Shown: positions 53,398 through 62,116 of the stretch, in pieces | Layout: each line of letters begins with the position of its first letter | How positions within the stretch are numbered: the stretch's first letter is position 1 | Source of the DNA: JABSQH01 sp965230015 | GTDB taxonomy: Bacteria > Actinomycetota > Acidimicrobiia > Acidimicrobiales > Ilumatobacteraceae | Reading direction: 5' to 3' | DNA: 64,000 nucleotides | Assembly (NCBI GenBank): GCA_965230015.1 | Contig: CBDDKF010000009.1 | Location: 75,277 to 139,276 of the forward strand | Program-made: the position numbers and the translations under genes | The notes under the pieces: generated by a model | Told to the model about the DNA's origin: nothing | The model's database searches: none | The model's input: the letters and a program-made list of their open reading frames with translations, nothing else

Positions 53398-54171
53398 TCA
53401 GATGAGATCGTCGTCGTCAAGGAGATCGTCGTCGTCAGCCGTGTCGGGGCTCTGAAGGACGAGGCCGTTCGAGGTGCCGTCGGCAGCGGACCCGACGATC
53501 GATCCCACCAGTACGGGGATCAGGCGCTCCAGAGCGGCTGCAGCCCCTACTTCGGTGAGCAGAAATGCCGTGACGTGTTGCTCGGCAGGCGCACCGTCGA
53601 GGGACGCCTTGTACTTGGCAACGTGGTCGAGGACCGTGTGCGAGGCCTCGCCAACGCCGTAGGGCACAACGTTCGGGTGAGCCTTGAAGCTCTTGTCTGT
53701 GAGCGCAGTGAATGCCTCCTTCCAGTCGTTGTCGCTAGCGTCGTTGGGCTCGCCATCGCTGATCATGAAGATCGTGGGGCGGGCCACCTTGAAGCCCTGC
53801 GCCTTGAGGGTGGCGACGTCCGACTCAATCTGGTGACGTAGTGTGAGAAACAGGCTCGCGTAGCTTGTACCGGTCTGCCTCGGGTTGACGACAGGGATGT
53901 CGTCGGTCTTGAGGTTCCGGATGTCGATGAGCGGCAGATCAACTGTGGTCTCACCCGAGAACGACACCACGCCCAGCCGAACCCGGTCGCCGGCGGCCGG
54001 GTCCTTGAGGACTGCCTCGGCGATCTCTGGAGCGATCCGGTTTGCCACGTCTAGTCGACTTGCCGATGGGTTGTCGAGATCCTCGCCCGTCTCCGTCATT
54101 GACCACGACGCGTCGAGAGCGAGGTAAAAGGGCAGCAACGCCGCCTGCTCGCTTGCACCATCCTGGGCCAT
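53398..54171 (-). CDS. von Willebrand factor A domain protein (TerY-like)
   Basis: The 257-residue protein is one vWA domain with an intact metal site: YLALDASWSMTETG (DxSxS), the Thr in QTGTSYASLF and the Asp in FMISDGEPND. The tail is acidic (DDDDLLDDDDLI). It heads a 4-nt-linked operon vWA - PP2C - kinase, the arrangement known as a TerY-P triad in proposed tellurite/stress and conflict systems. vWA domains assemble complexes with phosphorylated partners. GGAAGAGG precedes the ATG. Confidence 0.87.
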   Translation of the reverse strand: MAQDGASEQAALLPFYLALDASWSMTETGEDLDNPSASRLDVANRIAPEIAEAVLKDPAAGDRVRLGVVSFSGETTVDLPLIDIRNLKTDDIPVVNPRQTGTSYASLFLTLRHQIESDVATLKAQGFKVARPTIFMISDGEPNDASDNDWKEAFTALTDKSFKAHPNVVPYGVGEASHTVLDHVAKYKASLDGAPAEQHVTAFLLTEVGAAAALERLIPVLVGSIVGSAADGTSNGLVLQSPDTADDDDLLDDDDLI

Positions 54172-54362
54172 CCTCTTCCTCGATTCGTTGATCCGGTTGA
54201 TTCAGCGAGAGATGCACCCTCGCACGGGAGGAGGGTCGTCGGCCTGCGCAACTGATTCGCAACGGCGGGCGAAGGGACGGCCAGCGCTTGGTCCGGAATC
54301 CCGCTTGGTCGTAGGGCAACAGGTTGGGCTCTACGATCTCAGCTCGACTGAGGAGTTGGCGG
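54172..54362. promoter_or_regulatory. Divergent promoter region of the two large operons
   Basis: This 191-nt gap separates the vWA operon and the SARP-AAA operon and must drive both. It contains TGCGCAA-CTGA-TTCGCAA at 54245-54262, two related heptamers with a 4-nt spacer (11-nt period), the spacing used by SARP-type regulators. The SARP-AAA gene starts here, so autoregulation is plausible. GAGGAG precedes the ATG at 54363. Confidence 0.5.
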
Positions 54363-57300
54363 ATGGATGGGTACTACGTCGTAAGCGTGCTGGGCCCGGT
54401 CACGGTCCGCAGCGGGTGGACGATGGTACCGGTCACCCAAGCGAGGCGACAGATGCTTGCTGCGCTCGTAGCTGCGGGCCCGAATGGAGCGAACTGGCGG
54501 CAGCTTGCTGCGTCGGGAGGTATCACGAAAGGAGAGCCTGCGGCCGTCCGCATGTCGATCGCGCGGCTGCGTAGCCAGCTTCCGGACGGAGCGCTCCCCA
54601 ATGCGAAGGGCGGTCGATATGCGTTGACGCTCCCTCCTCAACTCGTCGACGCCTGGCATCTCGCAGAGCTGTCGGGTGGTGGTGCGCTCGACAGCGCAGC
54701 GGCGAGCCAGATCCGGCAGCTGCTCGCACCGTCGTCGCCGTACTCCGACGTCGAATGGGCGCCCCCGATCGATCAAGCGGTGACGCAGGTGGCAGCACAG
54801 CGAGCCGCGCTCTTCAGCCGCGTGATGGAGCGCGACCGCTCGCTCCTCGGACGCGAGTTTGCCGCGCATGTCTGGTGGCTCTGTGAGGAGGAGCCCTTCA
54901 ACGAACAGCTGCTCTTCGATTCCGTCCGCCTCCTGGCGGACACCGGCGACCGCCAGGACGCGCTCCGGTTGCTCCGGCAGGGGTCGGATCGACTCGCCGA
55001 GATCGGGCTGTCCTTGTCGCAACCGCTCCAGGAGCTCGAGCGAGACATCCTCGGGGGCACGCACCAAGTCGACGAGCGCCCGTTGGCGCAGGCCGAGCTG
55101 CCGCCGAGGCTGCGCGATCAGCTCGACATCGGGTTCGTCGGCGGTCGGGACAAGATCAAGGTCGTCGCACAGATCGTCGAACGCAGCGATCCGGGACTGA
55201 CGACGTTGGTCGTTGAGGGCCCGGCCGGGTCCGGCAAGACGCGGTTGATTGCTGAACTTGCGGTGGACGCTCAACGACGAAGGTGGAACGTTGTCTACTC
55301 GGCGCCGTCCAGACCAGGAGCTGACGGGCCACTTGGTTCGCTGTCCGCAGCCATGCCGACACTCCGCAATCAGATCGACGCTGTCCTGCACAGGTCCGAA
55401 CTCGACCACGAGACACGTCAGCTCGAGCTGTGGAGCTCCGTCCACGCCGAACTCGACCGACTGGCCACCCGATCGCCTCTCCTCCTGATCGCCGACGACC
55501 TGCACTGGTCGGACTCGATGCAGCTCGACTTCCTCGCACACCTGTCGACCGCGATGTCCGACCGCACCATCGTGCTGGTGTGCGCAGGGCGTGACGATGA
55601 TGAATCGCTCCGTCACTGGGGTCCCGTCGCAGAGGCGGCCGAGCGGTCGGGTGCTCGTCGGTATCGCGTCGAGCCGCTCACGGTCGATCAGATGACCGAT
55701 CTCGTCGACGGGCTGTGTCCCGATCTCGAACCGGCGATGCTGCTTCGAGCTGCGCGACGGATCCACCGAGACAGCGCCGGGCTCCCGGCCGTCGCGATTG
55801 CACTCGTCCGGTCGAGCGACATCGCCGATGGTGGTCGGCTCGGCGAGGGTGCGCCACGACTCGACCAGCTTCTCGCTGCGAGTCTCCCACCGGCTGTCGT
55901 TTCTGTCGGGGCGGCTGGGGCCGTCCTCGGCGGCGACTTCGACGTCGGATCGCTGGCGTACATCACCGACCAGACCACCGACGACGTGCTGCGTTCGCTC
56001 GACGTGCTGGTTCGTCGAGATCTCTTCGTCGAGATCTCCCCGACGACGTTCCACGAACGTCATTCGCTCGTGACCGCTGCGCTGCTCGGTGGCGTCGAGC
56101 GCGATGTGCTCCGCCTCCTTCATGCTCGCGCTCGGACACTCGGACGATCAGTCCACGACGATGCCCGACATGCGGTCGGAGCAGGACCGTTCGTCGATCG
56201 CGACGACACGGTCGCTGCACTGCTCCTATCCGCAACCGAGTACGTCTCGGCGGGCCTGCCCGCCGAGGCCTCGATCACGTTCCGCACGATCGAGGAGACG
56301 TTGGGCGCCGCCGTTCCCCACGACGCTCTGCCGGCGTTCACCCGGGCCTTGGATCTTTGCGGACACCATGACGAGGCGATGCGACGCAGACAGGAGGCGT
56401 TCGCTCGCGACATCAGCCGCTCTTCGCCTGACACCGCGCTCGATCTCGCCGTGAGCGGGCTGCCCGAAGCGGAGCCGATCGACGGATCGACAGCTCTGCT
56501 CGAACTCCTCGCATCCCTGTCGAGCGATGAACTGTCGTCGTCGCACCGGCTCCGACTCACCCGACACCTGGGCCGGCAGCTTGCGATCGCAGGACGCCCC
56601 GAGGAGGCACAGGCGGTGCTGCGGTCGCTCGATCCCAGCCGACTGCCAGTCCCGGATCGAATCGGACTCACCTTCACCACGCATGCAGTAATGCGTGGAC
56701 AACGATCGGCAGGTGAGCGACTCGTCCTTCTCCGGGCGATCGAGCAAGATCTCGCCGCCGCATCCGCTGATGCTGTCGCCGAGTGGCTGGTTCTCGCTGC
56801 CCTCGACCACATCGAGGAAGGCTCGCTCGATGGGGCCGAACGTCTCGTGCGGCGACTTCAACAGCTCCACGACGCGCCGGTGCTTCGCCGCTGGCACGCT
56901 CAGCTCCTCGAGGCCTTGGTCCTCGCAGAACGCGACGACCCTGAAGCTGCTCGATCGAAGCGCAACGATGCGTTCAACCTCGGAGCGCTCGCCGGAGTAC
57001 GCGAGGCGGGCCGGGCTTTCCTCATCGGGGAGTTCGTCGAGTTGGTCTTGGACGGGGCGACATCAACGCTCCTGGATGGCGTCGACTCTGGCCAGTTCGA
57101 TCCCGCCGAAAACGCGATCATGAGGGCTGGAGTCGCGCACATCCTCGATGAGGCCGGACGGAGCGACGAGGCAGAACGGCACGCCGAAGCAGTCGCTCGC
57201 GATCCGGTCGTTGCCGGCTCGACCAACGGTCTCGTCGCCCTCGCTCTGGTCTCGAGGCCGCTCTCGCGAGTGGCGGACTCCGATCTTGTCAACGACGCGA

Positions 57301-57512
57301 AGCAGCGACTCGCCAGTCGGCGCGATGCGATGCTGGTCGTCGGAGCCGGCGCCGCTTGTCTCGGCCCGGCGCGTCGCTACGCCGCCCACCTCGAGGCGGA
57401 TCCGGAAGCGCGCCGTGAGCTGTTGACGTCGGCTGTGGCGTTCGCCGACTCGGCGGGCTTCACTCGATGGGCCGGTGCAGCGCGCCGTGACGCGGGCTTC
57501 ACAATGATGTGA
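54363..57512 (+). CDS. SARP-AAA (AfsR-like) regulatory ATPase
   Basis: The 1049-residue protein has an N-terminal winged helix (RRQMLAALVAAGPNGANWRQ, then RMSIARLRSQLP), a BTAD helical domain (FNEQLLFDSVRLLADTGDRQ, then LQELERDILGG), and an AAA/STAND-like ATPase with Walker A GPAGSGKTRLIAE near residue 300 and Walker B LLLIADDLHWSDS. A long helical TPR-like C terminus of about 450 residues follows. This is the AfsR layout: signal-dependent ATPase coupled to DNA binding. It begins the right-hand operon and likely controls both. Confidence 0.85.
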   Translation: MDGYYVVSVLGPVTVRSGWTMVPVTQARRQMLAALVAAGPNGANWRQLAASGGITKGEPAAVRMSIARLRSQLPDGALPNAKGGRYALTLPPQLVDAWHLAELSGGGALDSAAASQIRQLLAPSSPYSDVEWAPPIDQAVTQVAAQRAALFSRVMERDRSLLGREFAAHVWWLCEEEPFNEQLLFDSVRLLADTGDRQDALRLLRQGSDRLAEIGLSLSQPLQELERDILGGTHQVDERPLAQAELPPRLRDQLDIGFVGGRDKIKVVAQIVERSDPGLTTLVVEGPAGSGKTRLIAELAVDAQRRRWNVVYSAPSRPGADGPLGSLSAAMPTLRNQIDAVLHRSELDHETRQLELWSSVHAELDRLATRSPLLLIADDLHWSDSMQLDFLAHLSTAMSDRTIVLVCAGRDDDESLRHWGPVAEAAERSGARRYRVEPLTVDQMTDLVDGLCPDLEPAMLLRAARRIHRDSAGLPAVAIALVRSSDIADGGRLGEGAPRLDQLLAASLPPAVVSVGAAGAVLGGDFDVGSLAYITDQTTDDVLRSLDVLVRRDLFVEISPTTFHERHSLVTAALLGGVERDVLRLLHARARTLGRSVHDDARHAVGAGPFVDRDDTVAALLLSATEYVSAGLPAEASITFRTIEETLGAAVPHDALPAFTRALDLCGHHDEAMRRRQEAFARDISRSSPDTALDLAVSGLPEAEPIDGSTALLELLASLSSDELSSSHRLRLTRHLGRQLAIAGRPEEAQAVLRSLDPSRLPVPDRIGLTFTTHAVMRGQRSAGERLVLLRAIEQDLAAASADAVAEWLVLAALDHIEEGSLDGAERLVRRLQQLHDAPVLRRWHAQLLEALVLAERDDPEAARSKRNDAFNLGALAGVREAGRAFLIGEFVELVLDGATSTLLDGVDSGQFDPAENAIMRAGVAHILDEAGRSDEAERHAEAVARDPVVAGSTNGLVALALVSRPLSRVADSDLVNDAKQRLASRRDAMLVVGAGAACLGPARRYAAHLEADPEARRELLTSAVAFADSAGFTRWAGAARRDAGFTMM

Positions 57513-57738
57513 GCTCTGCCCACACGTGCGGGCGTCGTGGCGGTGGCCAGCTCAGTGTGGAGAAGTGAATCGACGTCGAGCCGGTGAACGTGGGTGACGC
57601 GCCTCCGGATCGTGGCGGTCGTCGTTAAGAGCGTTGCGGAGACGAGCGCGACCCATCGCACGCTCGAAGTCGGAACGTGGAGCATGCCGGTGGTCGACGA
57701 GTAACGCTGTTGCGGATCGGTTGCGGCCGTCCGCTGAG

Positions 57739-58362
57739 GTGGGCGTCGTGTGGCTGCTCATCTTCGCCATCCCGACCGTCGTCCTGATCACCGGTCTCGT
57801 GATGCGGATGGTTCCTCGGCGTCTGGAGGCGGTGCGCTTCGAGGACACGACCCAGGAGCACGCTGCGATGATCGTCCTCTCCTACGCCGAGGGCACGTAC
57901 GAGAACCGAGTCGGCTACCCGACGGGCTTCTATGTCTTCGACGAGAAGTCCTCGTCGCTTCCCGCCAAGGTGGTTTTGAAGGAGGCGCAGCCGAACGGCA
58001 CCGTCACCGACGGTTGTGCCCTCGGGACTTCAGCAATCGGCGCAGTCGGGTTCGAGGAGGGCTGCGGCACGGGTTGCGTCACGATGATGATCGCCGGAAT
58101 CGTCGCCGCTCCCTTCTACATCATCTCCGGACTGGACCGCCTGTATCGCACCTCGTTGCGATCGAAGGTCGTCGTCGATCTCCGACCGGTCGATGGAGAC
58201 ACCATTGCGACGGTGTCCCTCCACGGAATCGGAGCGTTCCTGATGAAGGAGCGGTACCAGAACGTGCTTCACCTCCCAGAGCTGCCGGAGAGACTCCGAG
58301 CCCCGCTTCCCGCCCCGTCGACCGACACCCCGCCGACCGAGCCCACCGCTGGAGCTGCGTGA
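57739..58362 (+). CDS. Membrane protein of unknown function
   Basis: The 207-residue protein has an N-terminal transmembrane helix (WLLIFAIPTVVLITGLVMRM) and a second hydrophobic stretch (CVTMMIAGIVAAPFYIISGL) with a Cys-Gly-rich lead (EEGCGTGCV). Between them is a beta-rich loop (AAMIVLSYAEGTYENRVGYP). The start is uncertain: GTG 57739 or 57748. Its TGA overlaps the ATG of the GrpE-like gene (TGATG). I recognise no family. Confidence 0.68.
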   Translation: MGVVWLLIFAIPTVVLITGLVMRMVPRRLEAVRFEDTTQEHAAMIVLSYAEGTYENRVGYPTGFYVFDEKSSSLPAKVVLKEAQPNGTVTDGCALGTSAIGAVGFEEGCGTGCVTMMIAGIVAAPFYIISGLDRLYRTSLRSKVVVDLRPVDGDTIATVSLHGIGAFLMKERYQNVLHLPELPERLRAPLPAPSTDTPPTEPTAGAA

Positions 58363-58964
58363 TGTCGTCATCAGAGAGTCCGACGGACGACGTACAGGAT
58401 GAGTTCGAGCACGACTCGCGGGTGGACGGCACCGAGGCCGACGGTCCGAGCTTCACCGCTGGCGAGCTCGTTCGCGCACTCGATGAGCTTCGGGAGCGGC
58501 AGACGGCGATCGAACAGAACTTGGAGATGATCGCTCGGGTTCTCGAGCCGATCGCGAGTCGGACCTACGAGCAGACCCAGGCGCGTGTTCGGGCGCTCGA
58601 GAAGAAGGTGCTCAGTCGGCAGGAGCGACCGACGATCAATCGCTTGCACGAGCTCTCGTGCTCTGTCCAACGACTGTCGGAGGCAGCCGATGCCAAGACA
58701 CATCTCGAGGAAGCTCTCCTGGACCTCATGTCGAGCCTCGGCTACGAGCACTTCGGACGGGTCGGCGACGCGTTTGAAGATACTCGGCACGAGGTCGTTG
58801 CGGCCGTCGAAGGCGCCGACCCCACCGTCTCGATCGTCCACGCACCAGGACTCGAGTCGTTCGGCGACGTCGTCGTCCGTGCTCGGGTCGAGGTTGCCCC
58901 GATCGATCACGTGATGCATCTGCACCACGCCACGCAGACCACCCAGCAGGAGGAGACGCAATGA
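58362..58964 (+). CDS. GrpE-like nucleotide exchange factor
   Basis: The 200-residue protein has an acidic N-terminal region, a coiled-coil helix of about 60 residues (IEQNLEMIARVLEPIASRTY, then VRALEKKVLSRQE), and a C-terminal beta domain matching GrpE: GYEHFGRVGDAFEDTRHEVV, then VSIVHAPGLESFGDVVVRAR, then VEVA. Such proteins release ADP from Hsp70. It overlaps the Hsp70-like gene by four bases (ATGA), so the two are dedicated partners, separate from the housekeeping set. Confidence 0.8.
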   Translation: MSSSESPTDDVQDEFEHDSRVDGTEADGPSFTAGELVRALDELRERQTAIEQNLEMIARVLEPIASRTYEQTQARVRALEKKVLSRQERPTINRLHELSCSVQRLSEAADAKTHLEEALLDLMSSLGYEHFGRVGDAFEDTRHEVVAAVEGADPTVSIVHAPGLESFGDVVVRARVEVAPIDHVMHLHHATQTTQQEETQ

Positions 58965-60517
58965 CAGATCGAGTGGTCGGGATCGACCTCGGAACCACCA
59001 ACTCCGTCGTGGCCTACGTCGACGAGTCCGGAATCGCCCACGCGATCGCCGACGAGACCGGCGCGCGAATCCTTCCATCGGCCGTGTGGTTTCCGGTCGA
59101 CGACGCCGACAAGGTCGAGGTCGGAGAACTTGCGAAGAGACACAAGGCGATCGAACCGAGCGCCGTCGCAACGCTGTTCAAACGCGGGATGGGCAAGGAG
59201 ACGTTCCTCGACGGCGGCGCGCCGTTCACGGCGCACGGCAAGACCTGGCGTCCCGAGGAGCTGTCCTCGTTGATCACCAAGAAGCTGGTCGGTACAGCAG
59301 AGCACCATCTCGGCGGCCCGGTCACCGATGTGGTGGTCACCGTCCCGGCCTACTTCGGTGAACCCGAGCGGGCGGCCACTCGGCTCGCCGGCGAGCTGGC
59401 CGGCCTCACCGTGCATCTTCTTCCGGCCGAACCCATGGCTGCAGCTGTGGCCCATGGCCTCGAGTCGTCGTCGGGAGCCGGCACGATCCTGGTGTTCGAC
59501 CTGGGTGGCGGCACATTCGACGTGACCTTGCTCAGCAAGGGGCCGGACGGCTCACTCGAGGCGATCGCTCACAACGGTGATCGGATGCTCGGTGGCGCCG
59601 ACTTCGACGAGCTGATCGTGAAAGACATGGCCGAATGCGCTGCTGCCGAACTGTCGGTCGACCTCTACGCCGACCCCAACGACCTCGCCGAGGCGTACCA
59701 GAACGCGGAGGACCTCAAGAAGGACCTCAGCAGCCGGGACTCAGCGGAGGCGACGCTCATCGTCGGAGGGAAGCGCCTCAGGTACTCACTGACGCGCGTC
59801 GAGTTCGAAGCGATGCTCGCCGAGCACGTCGAGAACACGGAGCTCACCGTCGAGACCGCGCTCGACAAGGCGGGCTTGACGGCCGCTGACGTGGACGAGG
59901 TTCTGCTCGTCGGCGGTTCGAGCCGCATCCCGGCGTTCCGGAACATGCTGGCGGCCTACTTCGAGAAGGAGCCGATCGCCTCGAAGAACCTCGACGAAGA
60001 CGTGGCCCGAGGCGCAGCACTCATGGGCGTGCTCCATCTCGGCCAAGCTCCTCGCGGGACAGCTCTCTCGAGGCTCTCGCCGCCCGCCGACCGCTCGTCG
60101 CATGCGCTCGGTGTGGTCGTCACGAACGATGCGGGTGTCGAGATCAACCAGGTGATCCTCCCTGAGAACTCACCGGTTCCGACACCGAACGACCCCGATC
60201 GCGAGCTTCCGGTCTTCGGGTGCATCACCGACAATCAGACGCAGATCGAACTCGTCGTCAACGAAGGCGACGACGAGAATCTCCAGTTCGTCAACCGGAT
60301 CGGGACGGCCATGGGCGACTTCGACGGCCCCAAGCCCAAGGGCTATCCGATCCGGATCAAGATGGATCTCACCGCCGATGCACTTCTTGTCTGCGAGGCG
60401 CTCGACGGAGTGACCGGCGCTCTGGTTGCCAAGGTGGAGGTCGATCGAAAGGGATCGATGTCGGCGAGCGAGCAGAAGCTCGCAGAGGAGACACTCGACG
60501 ACATGGTCGTTTTGTGA
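58961..60517 (+). CDS. Hsp70 (DnaK-like) chaperone with short C terminus
   Basis: The 518-residue protein has all ATPase motifs: VVGIDLGTTNSVVAY at the start, VTVPAYFGEPERAATRLAGE, ILVFDLGGGTFDVTLL and LLVGGSSRIPAFRNML. The substrate-binding part is present but divergent (INQVILPENSPVPTPNDPDR) and the chain ends about 100 residues before a full DnaK lid. Lid-less Hsp70s bind clients weakly and often serve one specialised partner. The neighbours are a GrpE-like and a J-like gene. Confidence 0.9.
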   Translation: MTDRVVGIDLGTTNSVVAYVDESGIAHAIADETGARILPSAVWFPVDDADKVEVGELAKRHKAIEPSAVATLFKRGMGKETFLDGGAPFTAHGKTWRPEELSSLITKKLVGTAEHHLGGPVTDVVVTVPAYFGEPERAATRLAGELAGLTVHLLPAEPMAAAVAHGLESSSGAGTILVFDLGGGTFDVTLLSKGPDGSLEAIAHNGDRMLGGADFDELIVKDMAECAAAELSVDLYADPNDLAEAYQNAEDLKKDLSSRDSAEATLIVGGKRLRYSLTRVEFEAMLAEHVENTELTVETALDKAGLTAADVDEVLLVGGSSRIPAFRNMLAAYFEKEPIASKNLDEDVARGAALMGVLHLGQAPRGTALSRLSPPADRSSHALGVVVTNDAGVEINQVILPENSPVPTPNDPDRELPVFGCITDNQTQIELVVNEGDDENLQFVNRIGTAMGDFDGPKPKGYPIRIKMDLTADALLVCEALDGVTGALVAKVEVDRKGSMSASEQKLAEETLDDMVVL

Positions 60518-60524
60518 GGGCGTG

Positions 60525-61781
60525 ATGACCGATCTCACATGGCTCCACGATGAGGACTACCCAGCGTCACCCAAACCGGGTGACCTGCTCGAATTCTTCG
60601 GTGTGCCGCCGTCGCCGGAGTCGGAACTCGACGCGAACATCCGAAAGAAGCGCAAGCATTGGCGATCGAAGAGCGCGAAGGCTCGCACCGACGAGGCGAT
60701 TCGCTTCACCGATGCCGTACTCCAGGCGATCGCCGAGGCCGAAGACTTCCTCAAGCGCGGCGCCGACGTCGACCCAGCCGCTGCAGGCGACATCGATTTC
60801 GACTCTGGGTCAGCGAGGTCGACCGGCGGGACGAAGACGATCGACGATCTGTGGCGAGAGATCGAGTCGCTGCTCTTTCGCGGTCGATACGCCGATGCGC
60901 TCGATCGCGTCGCGTCCGGCCAAGGACAGTGGGGGGAGTTTCCTCGCTACCGCGATATGCGCTCGGCCGTGGTTCTGGAGGTTCTTCAGAACGGTGATGC
61001 ATCGACGCTGAGGTCGGGTGTCGTCGATGAGGCGATCGCCGACGCCCGAACGGTGCTGCAGCAGCTGGGTCCGAGTGAACCGCGTTACTTCACTCTGATC
61101 GAGCTGCTCGACGCCGCCCAGCAGACCAGTGAGGCCGACCGGGTCTTCGAAGAGGCGATGCGAGAACTCTCCGATCCGAGTGCCGAGTTCCGCGCTCGTC
61201 GGCTGACGATCATCGCCCGTCAGGGCGACTGGGATACGATTCTCAAGCTCGCGATCGATCTCGTCAACGCTGATCCCGGAGACCGCGCACTGAGGTCCGA
61301 GATCGTCCAGCTCCTCGTCGCGAGGTGCAAAGAGAGACTGCTCCCGATCTCGAGTGAAGCCGACGTGGCGCTCTACCGAGACGTGGTCAACGTCGCCGCG
61401 TGGTGCGCCATCGGCGTCCCGGAGGCCGAGGACTTCGTGAGAGCGCACCGAATGTGGGCGGCCAATGCCGATCAGCCGATCTTCGCCGGCAACTGGCAGT
61501 GGAGGGCGTTCTTCGCAGTGATCACGAGCATGATCTCGCTTCCGATCCACAACAGCCTGGCGACCAAACCTGCGTGGAAGGTGCTCCACGCAGGTCCTGC
61601 CCGCATCGAGGAGGGCGAGAGGGTCGGACGATCTGCGCATCGGAAGAACCAGGTCGCCAACCGGGCGTACTTCATGGCGACCCGCAATGGATACGTCGAG
61701 GCGGTGCACGACAGTGTCAAGCTGCCGTGGCAACGAGCTGCTGGTCTCTGGGTCGAAGTTGAGCCGGTGTTCGACTTCTGA
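60525..61781 (+). CDS. Degenerate J-domain-like / helical repeat protein
   Basis: The 418-residue protein starts with a J-domain-like helical segment (GDLLEFFGVPPSPESELDAN, then IRKKRKHWRSKSAKARTDEA, then VLQAIAEAEDFL). The HPD motif that stimulates Hsp70 is missing. Repeats of helical pairs follow (FRGRYADALDRVASG, EADRVFEEAMRELSDP), resembling TPR units. Together these suggest an adaptor bridging the Hsp70-like protein to a client. The ATG lies 7 nt after the Hsp70 stop. Confidence is lower for the J-like part than for the gene itself. Confidence 0.72.
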   Translation: MTDLTWLHDEDYPASPKPGDLLEFFGVPPSPESELDANIRKKRKHWRSKSAKARTDEAIRFTDAVLQAIAEAEDFLKRGADVDPAAAGDIDFDSGSARSTGGTKTIDDLWREIESLLFRGRYADALDRVASGQGQWGEFPRYRDMRSAVVLEVLQNGDASTLRSGVVDEAIADARTVLQQLGPSEPRYFTLIELLDAAQQTSEADRVFEEAMRELSDPSAEFRARRLTIIARQGDWDTILKLAIDLVNADPGDRALRSEIVQLLVARCKERLLPISSEADVALYRDVVNVAAWCAIGVPEAEDFVRAHRMWAANADQPIFAGNWQWRAFFAVITSMISLPIHNSLATKPAWKVLHAGPARIEEGERVGRSAHRKNQVANRAYFMATRNGYVEAVHDSVKLPWQRAAGLWVEVEPVFDF

Positions 61782-61789
61782 CTCGTCGT

Positions 61790-62116
61790 ATGTCTGCCGG
61801 CGCGCCACCACCACCGCCCCCCGAACTCCCGAGGGAACCGGACTACTCGGTCGTCGAGCGCGCGGATGCTGAGACCGTGGCGCACTTTCGACGCCTGCGA
61901 GCCGCGGACGAGCTGTACACGAGAGCCCAAGACGCCGGAGATGAGTGGGTCCACGACAAGCGACGACGCGATGAACTCTCCGACCAACTCGATCAGGCGA
62001 CCGTCGCAGCGAACGCTCCGACGACGTCTGAGCCGGTGCACGACGAACTGTCGAAGTCCCTCGACCGCAGCGAATCGGCGGCGCGCAAGAAGCCCACCAG
62101 AAAGAGGAAACGGTGA
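61790..62116 (+). CDS. Small Pro-rich/basic protein
   Basis: The 108-residue frame begins with a polyproline run (GAPPPPPPELPREP), continues with a charged helical middle (HFRRLRAADELYTRAQDAGD) and ends in a lysine/arginine tail (RKKPTRKRKR). It lies 8 nt after the J-like gene, and its end overlaps the ATPase GTG start by four bases. It may be a linker or nucleic-acid-binding subunit. No family is recognised. Confidence 0.6.
   Translation: MSAGAPPPPPPELPREPDYSVVERADAETVAHFRRLRAADELYTRAQDAGDEWVHDKRRRDELSDQLDQATVAANAPTTSEPVHDELSKSLDRSESAARKKPTRKRKR

Noticed and set aside
54339..56123. A 594-codon frame antisense to the SARP-AAA gene
   Set aside because: It lies wholly opposite a gene with clear Walker motifs and has no domain or ribosome-binding site.
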